A stretch of 64,000 bases of DNA from Pseudomonas crudilactis (GCF_013433315.1 NZ_WXVV01000006.1:186001-250000); one strand, 5' to 3'; shown: positions 29,701-38,607, counted from the stretch's first letter. Numbers and translations are program-made. The notes: a model not told the origin generated them from the sequence alone.

Positions 29701-31629
29701 CCGCACCGGCAGCGCCAGATTGTCGCTAAAGGCGCGGTACAACTCATCGTGGGTGACACCACTCAGTCGGCGCACAATGTCGATATCGCTGTCGACGAAT
29801 TCACTCAGATGCGGGTCCATGCGCTTGAGGGTATAGGCCGCGCTGTTCCACTGTGCAGGATCTTCAGCGGCAAATCGCCAGCCGCCCTCGACATGTCGCT
29901 CAAGCTCGGGGACATAGGCTTGCAAGCGCTGGGGATGGGCCAGGCGCCAGCGATGGGTCTGCGTATCGATGGCCCCGGAAACGATTCGATGATCGACGCG
30001 GCCGACGATGTTGCCGCTGATCTCGTATAACTCTTCGGAGTCAGCGGCGACCGTAAACCCCACAGGCAGCCGATGCTCATAGCTCGTAAGATCAGGCTTC
30101 CACAACCGCGGTTTGCCAAGCGCATTGGTGACAGCACTGAACTGCCCGAAAAACTCCGGATGACCAAGGACCAGTTTGCGTCCAAGCGTCCCCACCACCT
30201 TCTGTCCGGCGCCAAAAGCCGCCATCAAGGCAATATTTTCCGCCACGCTCAACAGGTGTGAAAACGCCTGCTGGTGGTCGCCGCGACGCCAGTCCTCGAC
30301 ACCCTCGTATACCTCCGCCAACAGTTGTCCGACCGCGACGCCCATCATCAATTGCCCCACGACCGGCACAAAAAACCCGGCCACCGAGGCAATCGTCACA
30401 CCCATCTGAAGAAAGTCGAGCAGGCGTTTCTGGCGCACGTCTTCATCGATGTCAGCAGTCGGCACCGCGAGTTTGCGGGCGTCGAGTTGCAGTTTGCCGA
30501 CGTGGCTCTGCACCATGAATTCGAACAGTGGCACGGTGATCGGCAACTGCCTGATGTGCCCCAGATCCGCCGTATCGGCGAAGGTCTTGAAGAAGTCCGC
30601 CTTGTCATCTTCGTCGATGCTGTTGGCGAAATAGTCCTTGTAGCTTTTCACCTTCAATTGCTGCGTGAGGTACTGCTTGAACGCGGTAAAGCTCGGGTAT
30701 TCGTACAAGGGCCTTTCGGGCTCGTTGGCCATGTACACCAGGCACCATTGATCCGGATACAGCTCGAACGAGCGAGCAGAAAACACCACCACGCCCCAGA
30801 TACAACTGTCGAGTATCTCGATGCCTTGCATGATTAACGGGCGTTTCCGGTACTGCAGGGTATTCGCTGACACCACGCCATCAGCGGCAATCAGGCTTTG
30901 GATCGTCTGCACGCCTGCCGGTGTGATGTGTTGTCTGAGCCCGGCCAGATGCATGTCCAGTTGCAGCAGGTGTTTTTTCATCGTCGCGATGTCGCGGGTC
31001 ATCGCGCTGGTCGCTACGACCTCGCCGGCGCTGTCCTTGAGGCCGAACACTGCCTGGAAATGTTCCTGATAGCGCTTTCCCAGATCCAGTTCGCGACAGA
31101 ACCTGGCGAACGACGCCGGGGTCAACCCAGGTACGCCTGACGGCCTACTGGCCACGCGCACCAGGCTGCCGACGGGATAGTCGTCAGCTTCCTCGTCCTC
31201 ACTGAAGTTCTGCATCGCCGCTTGCAATAACGTCTGGGTGGCATGCGGAACCGTTTCAATCGCCTCGCCATCGGTGGAAGTCGGCGGGCAACCGCAATCG
31301 GGGCCCGGCAGGCTCAACAGGTCTTTCTCGACGTCGAATACCGCTGACCACTTGCTGCTCAGCGCACGGGTCAACTCGGTTTTGCAGAACGTGTTCAAAG
31401 GCGTGAGCCGCAGCAGGTCCTTGTCGACCTGCAGTTGAGAGACGTGCAAGTCTCGCGCGGTTTGATCGAGCGCAACCAAGGTGGCGACCGAACTCTTGAG
31501 GAGCATGTCAGGCAGGCTCTTTTGCAATGCCTCGGCGCTGTCCAGATCGCCGGTGGCTTCGAGCAAGGCGCTGAGAATCCCGTTCTGAGTCAGCGCTGGC
31601 GGTACGGATTTTTTCTGTGTAGTGATCAT
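26794..31629 (-). CDS. Large dermonecrotic-toxin-like protein with LRRs and a NEL E3 ubiquitin ligase domain
   Basis: A 1611-residue protein. Residues about 1-600 resemble the DUF6543 'dermonecrotic toxin domain' of plant- and insect-associated pseudomonads, with a hydrophobic stretch near 400-430 (VAGFFVPVVGQLMMGVAVGQ) that could enter membranes. Leucine-rich repeats follow at about 1115-1290 (LPHLSRLSLAGNQIKL, LRTLHLLNLNGNPLG, LPVLDWVDLRDNNIRDLP). The C-terminus (about 1300-1611) fits the NEL E3 ligase family of IpaH/SspH effectors; C1407 in NCTDSAALNFSHLE matches the catalytic CxD motif. No Sec signal is visible, so delivery is unknown. The ATG at 31629 has AAGGA 9 bases upstream; a TTG at 31635 is too close to that site. 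Target and activity are inferred only. Confidence 0.85.
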   Translation of the reverse strand: MITTQKKSVPPALTQNGILSALLEATGDLDSAEALQKSLPDMLLKSSVATLVALDQTARDLHVSQLQVDKDLLRLTPLNTFCKTELTRALSSKWSAVFDVEKDLLSLPGPDCGCPPTSTDGEAIETVPHATQTLLQAAMQNFSEDEEADDYPVGSLVRVASRPSGVPGLTPASFARFCRELDLGKRYQEHFQAVFGLKDSAGEVVATSAMTRDIATMKKHLLQLDMHLAGLRQHITPAGVQTIQSLIAADGVVSANTLQYRKRPLIMQGIEILDSCIWGVVVFSARSFELYPDQWCLVYMANEPERPLYEYPSFTAFKQYLTQQLKVKSYKDYFANSIDEDDKADFFKTFADTADLGHIRQLPITVPLFEFMVQSHVGKLQLDARKLAVPTADIDEDVRQKRLLDFLQMGVTIASVAGFFVPVVGQLMMGVAVGQLLAEVYEGVEDWRRGDHQQAFSHLLSVAENIALMAAFGAGQKVVGTLGRKLVLGHPEFFGQFSAVTNALGKPRLWKPDLTSYEHRLPVGFTVAADSEELYEISGNIVGRVDHRIVSGAIDTQTHRWRLAHPQRLQAYVPELERHVEGGWRFAAEDPAQWNSAAYTLKRMDPHLSEFVDSDIDIVRRLSGVTHDELYRAFSDNLALPVRLRDSVERLRIGRQLRQLIRELEKGETHSGQPLQEQLHGLPKLPGWPTDRYIEVIDDDANVTARYPATRIADDTLSVVVSQDQLDSGQLLQTVIDGLYQEEVDTLLGTRPNAGSERQALARNLGAALKADRRSVFERMYQRYDQSDTDEVKKLRSVFADIPARYAQRLIDQAPSVERIHLRSTGRVPLRLAQKVRNATAQVRLDRALSGLHMPQVANADSEKLTIGLLQGLSGWDAGLRLVLRDKTLTGPVLEAIGSESATPLNTCTLVKSGGGYEVFAGDGKSLGRVAAGPDDLYAAILKALPSRQRNAAGFADPVSADSARLRKQLLEVALDDREASARLLTDGKFAAPAAEVACIQADHASTATAHPRALLRKVRKLYPRFSEAQASEFIDGLGTDALTRAIRVKALRREREQLRDVLDVWSEDRVAMKALGGDLREVRQSRKSTAEQIEDGFRRLFTVNDASGKSVYALNLDGMRVGKLPTLPSGLNFDHVKHLSLKNMDQDDDLVYFLKSFKQVESLELDSNKLTRLPEVLSHLPHLSRLSLAGNQIKLTEHTLAKLGNLRTLHLLNLNGNPLGATLDVSKMLDLCTLSLRETQATELPKGLARLPVLDWVDLRDNNIRDLPDWLFKTSRGFSRAVNLRGNPLSLASSTHLADYRNNVGIGMGYLENDIARLDEQKARALWFKEGAGAEWGRRNRIWTAFKDEPKAEGLFQLLSELGNTADSEKVSHDMHRRVWAVLEAAESDAVLCEQVLNQAANPINCTDSAALNFSHLEVAVEVDKLTNLAGGRIITARPLLQLGRGLFRLDKLNQIAQDHVGKNPTVDPLEVNLAFRIGLADQLDLPGQPRNMRFSVLAKVSQADLERARNMVDTAELSSEWLRFMLRQPFWCDYLQRTFPRQFASINEVFPDRMNAAYEQAQSLTSADFLSQAEAIRLEREQAEEAVLERLTGDALRLMDLGICVMPEA

Positions 31630-31740
31630 CGGCAATAGTCCTTTATTGCAGGTTTGAGGTTTAACCGTACCAATACAAAGTCAAATAAAACACTTTTAAC
31701 TGATATTTTTCGCCCGTATCAAAACCGGCATATTTCGCCG

Positions 31741-31768
31741 TTGACAGTGCGGTATCCATTTATATCCA
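31741..31768 (+). promoter_or_regulatory. Possible sigma-70 promoter for the 446-residue protein
   Basis: TTGACA at 31741-31746 and TATCCA at 31763-31768 with a 16-base spacer, in an AT-rich divergent gap. The -10 is weak, so this is tentative. Confidence 0.35.
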
Positions 31769-31879
31769 GCATTCAAAATACTGCTAAACCCGACCGGCAA
31801 ACCATTTAATAATGGCGTTATTCCTGAGCAACACTTGCGCCTACCATGGAAGTTCAATTCAAGGAACGAGTTTACTGAC

Positions 31880-33220
31880 ATGCCCCCATCAGCAACGGAT
31901 ACATCCGTCAATATCAAACACCTGCACACTGCAAAAACAATTGAACATTACCTGTCGGAAAAACTGGCAAATGCAGATAAAAGGAAACTCACCGAGTATC
32001 GAGAAGCCCTTGAACAGGCACATCCCTACCAGGTTTATTTCGACAACTTGCTAGCCCCGCTTAAAACCCCAGACGACTTCTGCAGGCAACGACTTCAGGA
32101 GGCCTTGCAAAATAAATACAACAGTCAGCTCAATCCCCAGGACTTGATCAGACTCCAGCCCCGGCATTCCGTGAGCAAGGCGATGCCTCTCTACACCTTG
32201 CTCGACGCTGCAATGTTGAACTTCACCGACATCGAAACAGCAGCGCATTATTTTTCCGACGATAGCGAGACACTCACTGACGCTCAAGACATACCAACCG
32301 AGGGCTCCACGAACACCAGGATTGGCGCCCGCCAATTCGCTGCATTGAGCCGCATGCTTGATCTTGGAGTGCAGTATCAAAACTACATATCGCGAACTTT
32401 CAACGTGTCTTCAGTCAAATTGAACGCTCTGCGCCTGGCAAAACTCAACATGAAGTTGGCGGCCTATAGCAAATACTTCAGCAATGACATCCATCAATCC
32501 CTGTGGTTCATGCTGAAAAACCTGAGCTGCGGATCGGCAGATATTGCCAACGGGGATAATTTCAACAATGCACCCCTCCAGTTGTATTCGGTACAACTGT
32601 TTGGCAAGAATCTTGTAGACGCGGTTTTAATTACCTGTCGCCTGACAGATCAATCAACCCAGGACCGCTACCTGTTATATGTACCTAATGATACGGGCCC
32701 CGGTTTTTACCTCAACCCTGACGAAGACAACTGCAGAATCACCCTGGCGGTCAAGCTGCTCGGGCAATCCTCATTGCGCAAACTGTTCGCCTCCCGACTG
32801 CCCAAAACAGATCAGAATGGGTTTCTGACAAGTCACTTGTCTTCCATCTCGTTTATTGACGACATTACGTTTCAGCCGTTAAAACAGCGGTTGTTCGAAT
32901 ACATCGCCAGTCGGCATCTGGATACATTTCTCGCCGATGCCAGGCAGTGCGCCGTTCCCGTAGCGGACATCAGCAGCTCAAACCATCAACAGCGGCGAGA
33001 GCCCACTGAGCTTCAACAACGCCGAATGCTCTGCGAATCACTGACTGACGATTTCAGCAAGCGTCTGCGCACCTGCGCAACGGATGCGCTTATAAGCGAA
33101 GTGTTTAGCGGCGTCGAAGGCTGGACGTCCGCTGAAAAGTTGCATGCGATCCATCAACTGTTGGATCTAAAGGAAAAATCATCCTTGGCCGGTGATGTTG
33201 AGCCAACGGCAGCCTTATAA
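31880..33220 (+). CDS. Stand-alone DUF6543 (dermonecrotic toxin N-terminal-like) protein
   Basis: A 446-residue protein that resembles only the N-terminal part of the divergent large toxin. For example RQFAALSRMLDLGVQYQNYISRTF aligns with the toxin's SFARFCRELDLGKRYQEHFQAVF, in pieces, and LADARQCAVPVADI aligns with LDARKLAVPTADI. It ends shortly after the segment SEVFSGVEGW, which matches AEVYEGVEDW, and it lacks the toxin's hydrophobic stretch, LRRs and NEL domain. The ATG at 31880 is used; a TTG at 31835 is in frame but has no better support. Base composition is more AT-rich than its neighbours. It could be a decayed toxin remnant, a decoy or a partner of the large protein. Function unknown. 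Confidence 0.75.
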   Translation: MPPSATDTSVNIKHLHTAKTIEHYLSEKLANADKRKLTEYREALEQAHPYQVYFDNLLAPLKTPDDFCRQRLQEALQNKYNSQLNPQDLIRLQPRHSVSKAMPLYTLLDAAMLNFTDIETAAHYFSDDSETLTDAQDIPTEGSTNTRIGARQFAALSRMLDLGVQYQNYISRTFNVSSVKLNALRLAKLNMKLAAYSKYFSNDIHQSLWFMLKNLSCGSADIANGDNFNNAPLQLYSVQLFGKNLVDAVLITCRLTDQSTQDRYLLYVPNDTGPGFYLNPDEDNCRITLAVKLLGQSSLRKLFASRLPKTDQNGFLTSHLSSISFIDDITFQPLKQRLFEYIASRHLDTFLADARQCAVPVADISSSNHQQRREPTELQQRRMLCESLTDDFSKRLRTCATDALISEVFSGVEGWTSAEKLHAIHQLLDLKEKSSLAGDVEPTAAL

Positions 33221-33329
33221 CTTATCGTTCTAAAACTCCAGTTCCCGAGGCGGGTCAGTTTCTGAGTACCCGCCATTTTGGCGAGGTAGCGTTTGCCCCC
33301 TCCCCAACGGAAAAACCGGTAAGGACTTT

Positions 33330-35102
33330 ATGTGCGGATTAGCTGGCGAGTTACGTTTTGATCAACAACCTGCAGACCTTGCAGCCATCGAGCGAATCAC
33401 CCATCACCTGGCCCCTCGCGGCCCCGACGCGTGGGGCTTCCATGCCCAAGGGCCGATTGCCCTGGGTCATCGTCGCCTGAAAATCATGGACCTGTCGGAT
33501 GGCTCGGCGCAGCCGATGATCGACAGCCAACTCGGCCTGTCGCTGGCCTTCAACGGCGCGATCTACAACTTCCCGGAGCTGCGTGCCGAACTGGAAGCGC
33601 TGGGTTACGCGTTCTATTCCGGTGGCGACACCGAGGTGCTGCTCAAGGGCTACCACGCCTGGGGCGAAGCGTTGCTGCCGAAGCTCAACGGCATGTTCGC
33701 GTTTGCCATTTGGGAACGCGACGCGCAACGCCTGTTCATCGCTCGCGACCGTCTCGGCGTGAAACCGTTGTACCTGTCGCGCACCGGCCAACGCCTGCGC
33801 TTTGCCTCGGCCTTGCCGGCGCTGCTCAAGGGCGGTGACATCAACCCGATCCTCGATCCGGTGGCGCTCAATCACTACCTGAATTTCCATGCTGTGGTCC
33901 CGGCGCCGCGCACCCTGCTGGCCGGCATCGAAAAACTGCCACCGGCGACCTGGATGCGCGTTGAAGCCGATGGCCGCACCGAGCAGAAAACCTGGTGGAC
34001 CCTGCCCTACGGCCCACATGAAGACGAGAAAAACCTGACGCTGGAAGACTGGGTCGACCGCGTTCTCGACAGCACTCGCGAAGCGGTGGCGATTCGTCAA
34101 CGTGCGGCGGTGGATGTCGGTGTGCTGCTGTCCGGCGGTGTCGACTCAAGCATGTTGGTTGGCCTGTTGCGTGAAGTCGGCGTGGAAAATCTGTCGACCT
34201 TTTCCATCGGTTTCCAGGATGCCGGCGGTGAGCGCGGCGATGAATTTCAGTACTCCGATCTGATCGCCAAGCATTACGGCACTCAGCACCACCAATTGCG
34301 CATCGACGAGAAAGAGATCATCGAACAACTGCCCGCCGCATTCCGTGCGATGAGCGAGCCAATGGTCAGCCATGACTGCATCGCTTTCTATCTGCTGTCC
34401 CGTGAAGTGGCCAAACACTGCAAGGTTGTGCAGAGCGGCCAGGGCGCGGATGAACTGTTCGCCGGTTATCACTGGTACCCGCAAGTCGATGGCGCAGCCG
34501 ATCCTTACACGGCCTATCGCAACGCGTTTTTCGACCGCAGCTACGACGACTACGCCGCCACCGTGCAGCCGAAATGGCTGACCGCGAATGACGCGGCCGG
34601 CGACTTCGTCAAAGAACATTTCGCCCAGCCCGGCGCCGATGCAGCAGTCGACAAAGCCCTGCGTCTGGACAGCACGGTGATGCTGGTCGACGACCCGGTC
34701 AAACGCGTCGACAACATGACCATGGCCTGGGGCCTGGAGGCGCGCACGCCGTTTCTCGACTATCGACTGGTTGAACTGTCGGCGCGTGTGCCGGGCCAGT
34801 TCAAGCTGCCCGATGGCGGTAAACAAGTTCTGAAAGAAGCCGCGCGCCGAGTGATTCCAAGTGAAGTGATCGACCGCAAAAAAGGCTACTTCCCGGTGCC
34901 TGGTCTCAAGCACTTGCAAGGCGATACGCTGAACTGGGTACGTGAACTGCTGCTCGATCCGAGTCAGGATCGTGGCTTGTTCAACCCGGCCATGCTCGAC
35001 AAATTGCTGACCGATCCGCAAGGCCAACTGACGCCGTTGCGCGGTTCGAAGCTGTGGCAACTGGCAGCTCTGAATCTGTGGCTCAGTGAACAAGGAATCT
35101 GA
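33330..35102 (+). CDS. asnO: N-acetylglutaminylglutamine amidotransferase (asparagine synthetase-like)
   Basis: A 590-residue class II glutamine amidotransferase. After Met the nucleophile C2 is exposed (MCGLAGELRFDQQ), and the synthetase domain has the ATP-pyrophosphatase loop LLSGGVDSSMLVG. In Pseudomonas and Sinorhizobium this protein amidates the dipeptide N-acetylglutaminylglutamine to the osmolyte NAGGN. The assignment rests on family and on ngg starting 3 bases after its stop. The start ATG follows AAGGA. Ordinary asparagine synthetase is the alternative if context is ignored. Confidence 0.92.
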   Translation: MCGLAGELRFDQQPADLAAIERITHHLAPRGPDAWGFHAQGPIALGHRRLKIMDLSDGSAQPMIDSQLGLSLAFNGAIYNFPELRAELEALGYAFYSGGDTEVLLKGYHAWGEALLPKLNGMFAFAIWERDAQRLFIARDRLGVKPLYLSRTGQRLRFASALPALLKGGDINPILDPVALNHYLNFHAVVPAPRTLLAGIEKLPPATWMRVEADGRTEQKTWWTLPYGPHEDEKNLTLEDWVDRVLDSTREAVAIRQRAAVDVGVLLSGGVDSSMLVGLLREVGVENLSTFSIGFQDAGGERGDEFQYSDLIAKHYGTQHHQLRIDEKEIIEQLPAAFRAMSEPMVSHDCIAFYLLSREVAKHCKVVQSGQGADELFAGYHWYPQVDGAADPYTAYRNAFFDRSYDDYAATVQPKWLTANDAAGDFVKEHFAQPGADAAVDKALRLDSTVMLVDDPVKRVDNMTMAWGLEARTPFLDYRLVELSARVPGQFKLPDGGKQVLKEAARRVIPSEVIDRKKGYFPVPGLKHLQGDTLNWVRELLLDPSQDRGLFNPAMLDKLLTDPQGQLTPLRGSKLWQLAALNLWLSEQGI

Positions 35103-35105
35103 TCG

Positions 35106-36854
35106 ATGAAACCCCACGCCACGGCCATCAACCAGCGGCTGCTACGCGGTCAGACACCGTCCTATGAACGCTTGCAGGCACGTCTGGCCGAAGACGGCAG
35201 CACGCTGGCCGCCGACCCGATTGCGCTGCATTGCGGCTGGGGCCGCTTGCTGATCGGCCACACGTTTCCCGACCCAGCATCGCTGGCGCAGGAACTGCTC
35301 AAAGAGCAGCCCGGCGAGCGCGACATCGCGCTGTACGTCGCCGCGCCGCAGCAGATTCTCGGCCTGGAGCCAACGCAATTGTTTCTCGACCCGTCCGACA
35401 CCTTGCGCCTGTGGTTCAGCGATTACCGACAGGCGACCCGAGTGTTTCGCGGCTTCCGTATTCGCCGCGCGCAAAGCGAAGCGGATTGGCAGGCGATCAA
35501 TCAGTTGTACCAGGCGCGCGGCATGTTGCCGATCGATGCCACGCGACTGACACCGCATCATCAGGGCGGCCCGGTGTACTGGCTGGCCGAGGATGAAGAC
35601 AGCGGCGCGGTGATCGGCAGCGTCATGGGCCTGAACCATCAAAAAGCCTTCAACGACCCGGAAAACGGCAGCAGCCTGTGGTGCCTGGCGGTTGATCCGC
35701 AATGCTCGCGCCCGGGTGTCGGTGAAGTGCTGGTGCGGCACCTGATCGAGCACTTCATGAGTCGCGGTCTGAGCTATCTCGACCTGTCGGTGTTGCACGA
35801 CAACCGTCAGGCGAAAAACCTCTACGCCAAGCTCGGTTTTCGCAATCTGTCGACCTTCGCCATCAAACGCAAGAACGGCATCAATCAGCCGCTGTTTCTC
35901 GGCCCCGGCCCGGAGGCGCAGTTCAATCCGTATGCGCGGATCATCGTTGAAGAAGCCCATCGGCGCGGTATCGATGTGCAGGTCGACGATGCCGACGCCG
36001 GGCTGTTCACCCTCAGCCATGGTGGCCGTCGCGTGCGTTGCCGAGAATCGCTGAGCGACCTGACCAGCGCGATCAGCATGAGCCTATGTCAGGACAAAAG
36101 CCTGACGCACAAAGTGCTGAAAGGTGCCGGGTTGAATCTGCCCTCGCAGCAACTGGCGGGCAATGCCGACGATAACCTGGCCTTTCTCGATGAGCATCAA
36201 CGGGTGGTGGTCAAGCCGCTCGACGGTGAACAGGGCCAAGGCGTGGCCGTGGATTTGCAAAGCATCGAAGAGGTGCAGCAAGCCATCGAAACGGCGAAGC
36301 AATTTGATAGCCGCGTGCTGCTCGAAAGCTTCCACGAAGGCCTCGATCTGCGGATTCTGGTGATTGGCTTTGAAGTGGTTGCAGCGGCGATTCGCAAACC
36401 GGCAGAAGTGGTCGGCGACGGTCAGCATTCAGTGGGCGCGTTGATCGAGGCGCAGAGCCGCCGTCGGCAAGCGGCCACCAGCGGCGAGAGCAAGATTCCG
36501 CTGGATCACGAAACCCAGCGCACTTTGCATGCGGCGGGTTATGACTACAGCAGCATTCTGCCAGCCGGCGAGCATCTGTTTGTGCGCCGTACGGCCAATC
36601 TGCACACCGGCGGCACGCTGGAAGATGTCACGGCGATTCTGCACCCGACGCTGGTCGATGCAGCGGTAAGGGCGGCGCGGGCGCTGGATATTCCAATGGT
36701 CGGCCTCGACTTGATGGTGCCGGCGGCGGATCAGCCGGAGTACGTGTTTATCGAGGCCAACGAACGCGCCGGGTTGGCCAACCATGAGCCACAGCCAACG
36801 GCGGAGCGCTTTGTCGATTTGTTGTTTCCGCACAGTCAGCCGGCTGTACTTTGA
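35106..36854 (+). CDS. ngg: N-acetylglutaminylglutamine synthetase (GNAT + ATP-grasp fusion)
   Basis: A 582-residue fusion. A GNAT acetyltransferase domain (about 115-260; LWCLAVDPQCSRPGVGEVLVRHL) is followed by an ATP-grasp ligase domain (about 300-575; VVVKPLDGEQGQGVAVDL, VFIEANERAGLANHEP). It fits the enzyme that makes N-acetylglutaminylglutamine from two glutamines and an acetyl donor before amidation by AsnO. Translation is coupled to asnO. A REPIN separates it from the peptidase. Confidence 0.92.
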   Translation: MKPHATAINQRLLRGQTPSYERLQARLAEDGSTLAADPIALHCGWGRLLIGHTFPDPASLAQELLKEQPGERDIALYVAAPQQILGLEPTQLFLDPSDTLRLWFSDYRQATRVFRGFRIRRAQSEADWQAINQLYQARGMLPIDATRLTPHHQGGPVYWLAEDEDSGAVIGSVMGLNHQKAFNDPENGSSLWCLAVDPQCSRPGVGEVLVRHLIEHFMSRGLSYLDLSVLHDNRQAKNLYAKLGFRNLSTFAIKRKNGINQPLFLGPGPEAQFNPYARIIVEEAHRRGIDVQVDDADAGLFTLSHGGRRVRCRESLSDLTSAISMSLCQDKSLTHKVLKGAGLNLPSQQLAGNADDNLAFLDEHQRVVVKPLDGEQGQGVAVDLQSIEEVQQAIETAKQFDSRVLLESFHEGLDLRILVIGFEVVAAAIRKPAEVVGDGQHSVGALIEAQSRRRQAATSGESKIPLDHETQRTLHAAGYDYSSILPAGEHLFVRRTANLHTGGTLEDVTAILHPTLVDAAVRAARALDIPMVGLDLMVPAADQPEYVFIEANERAGLANHEPQPTAERFVDLLFPHSQPAVL

Positions 36855-36878
36855 TCATGCAGCGATTCTACTGACGCC

Positions 36879-36943
36879 TTCGCGAGCAAGCTCACTCCCA
36901 CAGGGGAATACATTCCAAATGTGGGAGCGAGCTTGCTCGCGAA
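36879..36943. repeat. REPIN
   Basis: TTCGCGAGCAAGCTCACTCC (one change from the usual arm) and the inverted GTGGGAGCGAGCTTGCTCGC about 18 bases later. It lies between ngg and the M42-like peptidase, which are on the same strand. Confidence 0.93.
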
Positions 36944-37013
36944 AGGGCCGCATCATGCACCACAAATTCTCCTCATCGAAACCATCGGTGTGCTCAACCC
37001 ATCAGGAGTTTCC

Positions 37014-38204
37014 ATGACCACGCAAATCCCCGAACCGGATCTCAACTACCTGCAAAAAGTCCTCCTGGAAATGCTCGCCATTCCCAGCCCTACCGGGTTC
37101 ACCGACACCATCGTGCGTTACGTCGCCGAGCGTCTGGAAGAACTCGGCATCCCGTTCGAAATGACCCGGCGCGGGACCATTCGCGCCACGCTCAAAGGCA
37201 AGAAGAACAGCCCCGACCGCGCTGTTTCGGCGCATCTGGACACCATCGGCGCCGCCGTTCGTGCGATCAAAGACAACGGGCGCCTGACCCTCGCCCCGGT
37301 CGGCTGCTGGTCGAGCCGTTTTGCCGAGGGCAGTCGCGTCAGCCTGTTTACCGACAACGGCGTGATTCGCGGCAGTGTCTTGCCGCTAATGGCCTCAGGG
37401 CATGCCTTCAACACTGCCGTCGATGAAATGCCGATCAGTTGGGATCACGTCGAACTGCGTCTGGACGCCTACTGTGCGACCAAGGCTGACTGCGACTCAC
37501 TGGGCATCAGCATCGGTGACGTGGTGGCATTCGATCCGTTGCCGGAGTTCACCGAAAGCGGCCATATCAGCGCCCGTCACCTCGATGACAAGGCCGGGGT
37601 TGCGGCACTGCTCGCGGCACTTAAAGCCATCGTCGACAGCGGCCAGGAACTGATGATCGACTGCCATCCGCTGTTCACCATTACCGAGGAAACCGGCAGT
37701 GGCGCGGCAGCGGCATTGCCTTGGGACGTCAGTGAATTTGTCGGCATCGACATCGCGCCGGTCGCACCGGGGCAGCACTCCAGCGAGCATGCGGTGAGTG
37801 TGGCGATGCAGGATTCCGGCGGACCGTACGACTATCACTTGTCGCGGCATTTGTTGCGCCTGGCCGGTGAAAACGAATTGCCGGTGCGCCGCGACCTGTT
37901 CCGCTATTACTTCAGCGATGCGCATTCGGCGGTGACGGCCGGCCACGACATCCGCACTGCCCTGCTCGCTTTTGGCTGTGACGCGACCCATGGTTATGAG
38001 CGTACGCACATCGACAGTCTGGCGGCGCTCAGTCGCTTGCTCGGCGCTTATATTCTGAGCCCGCCGGTGTTTGCCAGCGATGCGGCGCCGGCCAATGCTT
38101 CGCTGGATCGCTTCAGTCATCAGATTGAACATGACACGCAGATGGAGAGCGATACGCGGGTGCCGTCGGTGGACAGTCTGGTGGGGCAGCGTAACGATAG
38201 TTAG
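37014..38204 (+). CDS. Osmoprotectant NAGGN system M42-family peptidase
   Basis: A 396-residue metallo-aminopeptidase-like protein, the length of the peptidase regularly found with asnO and ngg. Metal and catalytic segments are visible: SAHLDTIGA, the DDKAG aspartates (RHLDDKAGVAALLAAL) and ITEETGSGAAAAL. Its exact role in NAGGN turnover is not established; hydrolysis of the dipeptide is a reasonable guess. The ATG at 37014 has AGGAG 5 bases upstream, better than in-frame sequence that runs through the REPIN. Confidence 0.9.
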   Translation: MTTQIPEPDLNYLQKVLLEMLAIPSPTGFTDTIVRYVAERLEELGIPFEMTRRGTIRATLKGKKNSPDRAVSAHLDTIGAAVRAIKDNGRLTLAPVGCWSSRFAEGSRVSLFTDNGVIRGSVLPLMASGHAFNTAVDEMPISWDHVELRLDAYCATKADCDSLGISIGDVVAFDPLPEFTESGHISARHLDDKAGVAALLAALKAIVDSGQELMIDCHPLFTITEETGSGAAAALPWDVSEFVGIDIAPVAPGQHSSEHAVSVAMQDSGGPYDYHLSRHLLRLAGENELPVRRDLFRYYFSDAHSAVTAGHDIRTALLAFGCDATHGYERTHIDSLAALSRLLGAYILSPPVFASDAAPANASLDRFSHQIEHDTQMESDTRVPSVDSLVGQRNDS

Positions 38205-38228
38205 ATCATCGTTGTTTGGAATACCGCT

Positions 38229-38293
38229 ATCGCGAGCAGGCGAAGGCCTACCTTTGGAATGCGTTCCCCTGTAGGAGTGAGCCTGCTCGCGAT
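38229..38293. repeat. Variant REP pair (GTAGGAGTGAGCCTGCTCGC)
   Basis: ATCGCGAGCAGGC on the left and GTAGGAGTGAGCCTGCTCGC on the right are inverted. The arms differ from the main REPIN family of the window at several positions and end in GAT, so this is a second subtype. Confidence 0.8.
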
Positions 38294-38374
38294 GGCGTAG
38301 GTACAGGCAACACAAAACTGGCAGCCAACCGGCAATCGCCGTAGCATCTCGCCATTGATTTGACCGAGGTGCCC

Positions 38375-38602
38375 ATGCTCATTCCCTACGACGCGCTTGA
38401 AGTCGACACCCTCACCCGCCTCATCGAAGATTTCGTCACCCGCGACGGCACCGACAACGGCGATGACACGCCGCTGGAAACCCGTGTACTGCGCGTGCGT
38501 CAGGCCTTGACCAAAGGCCAGGCGCTGATCGTCTTCGACCCGGAAAGCGAGCAGTGCCAGTTGATGCTCAAGCACGATGTGCCCAAGCATCTGTTCGACT
38601 GA
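38375..38602 (+). CDS. YheU family protein
   Basis: A 75-residue soluble protein beginning MLIPYDALEVDTLTRLIEDF, the signature of the YheU family (UPF0270). Function is unknown. The ATG at 38375 is preferred; GAGG lies 6 bases upstream. It converges with the csrA-like gene, with 5 bases between the stops. Confidence 0.88.
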   Translation: MLIPYDALEVDTLTRLIEDFVTRDGTDNGDDTPLETRVLRVRQALTKGQALIVFDPESEQCQLMLKHDVPKHLFD

Positions 38603-38607
38603 ACGCT

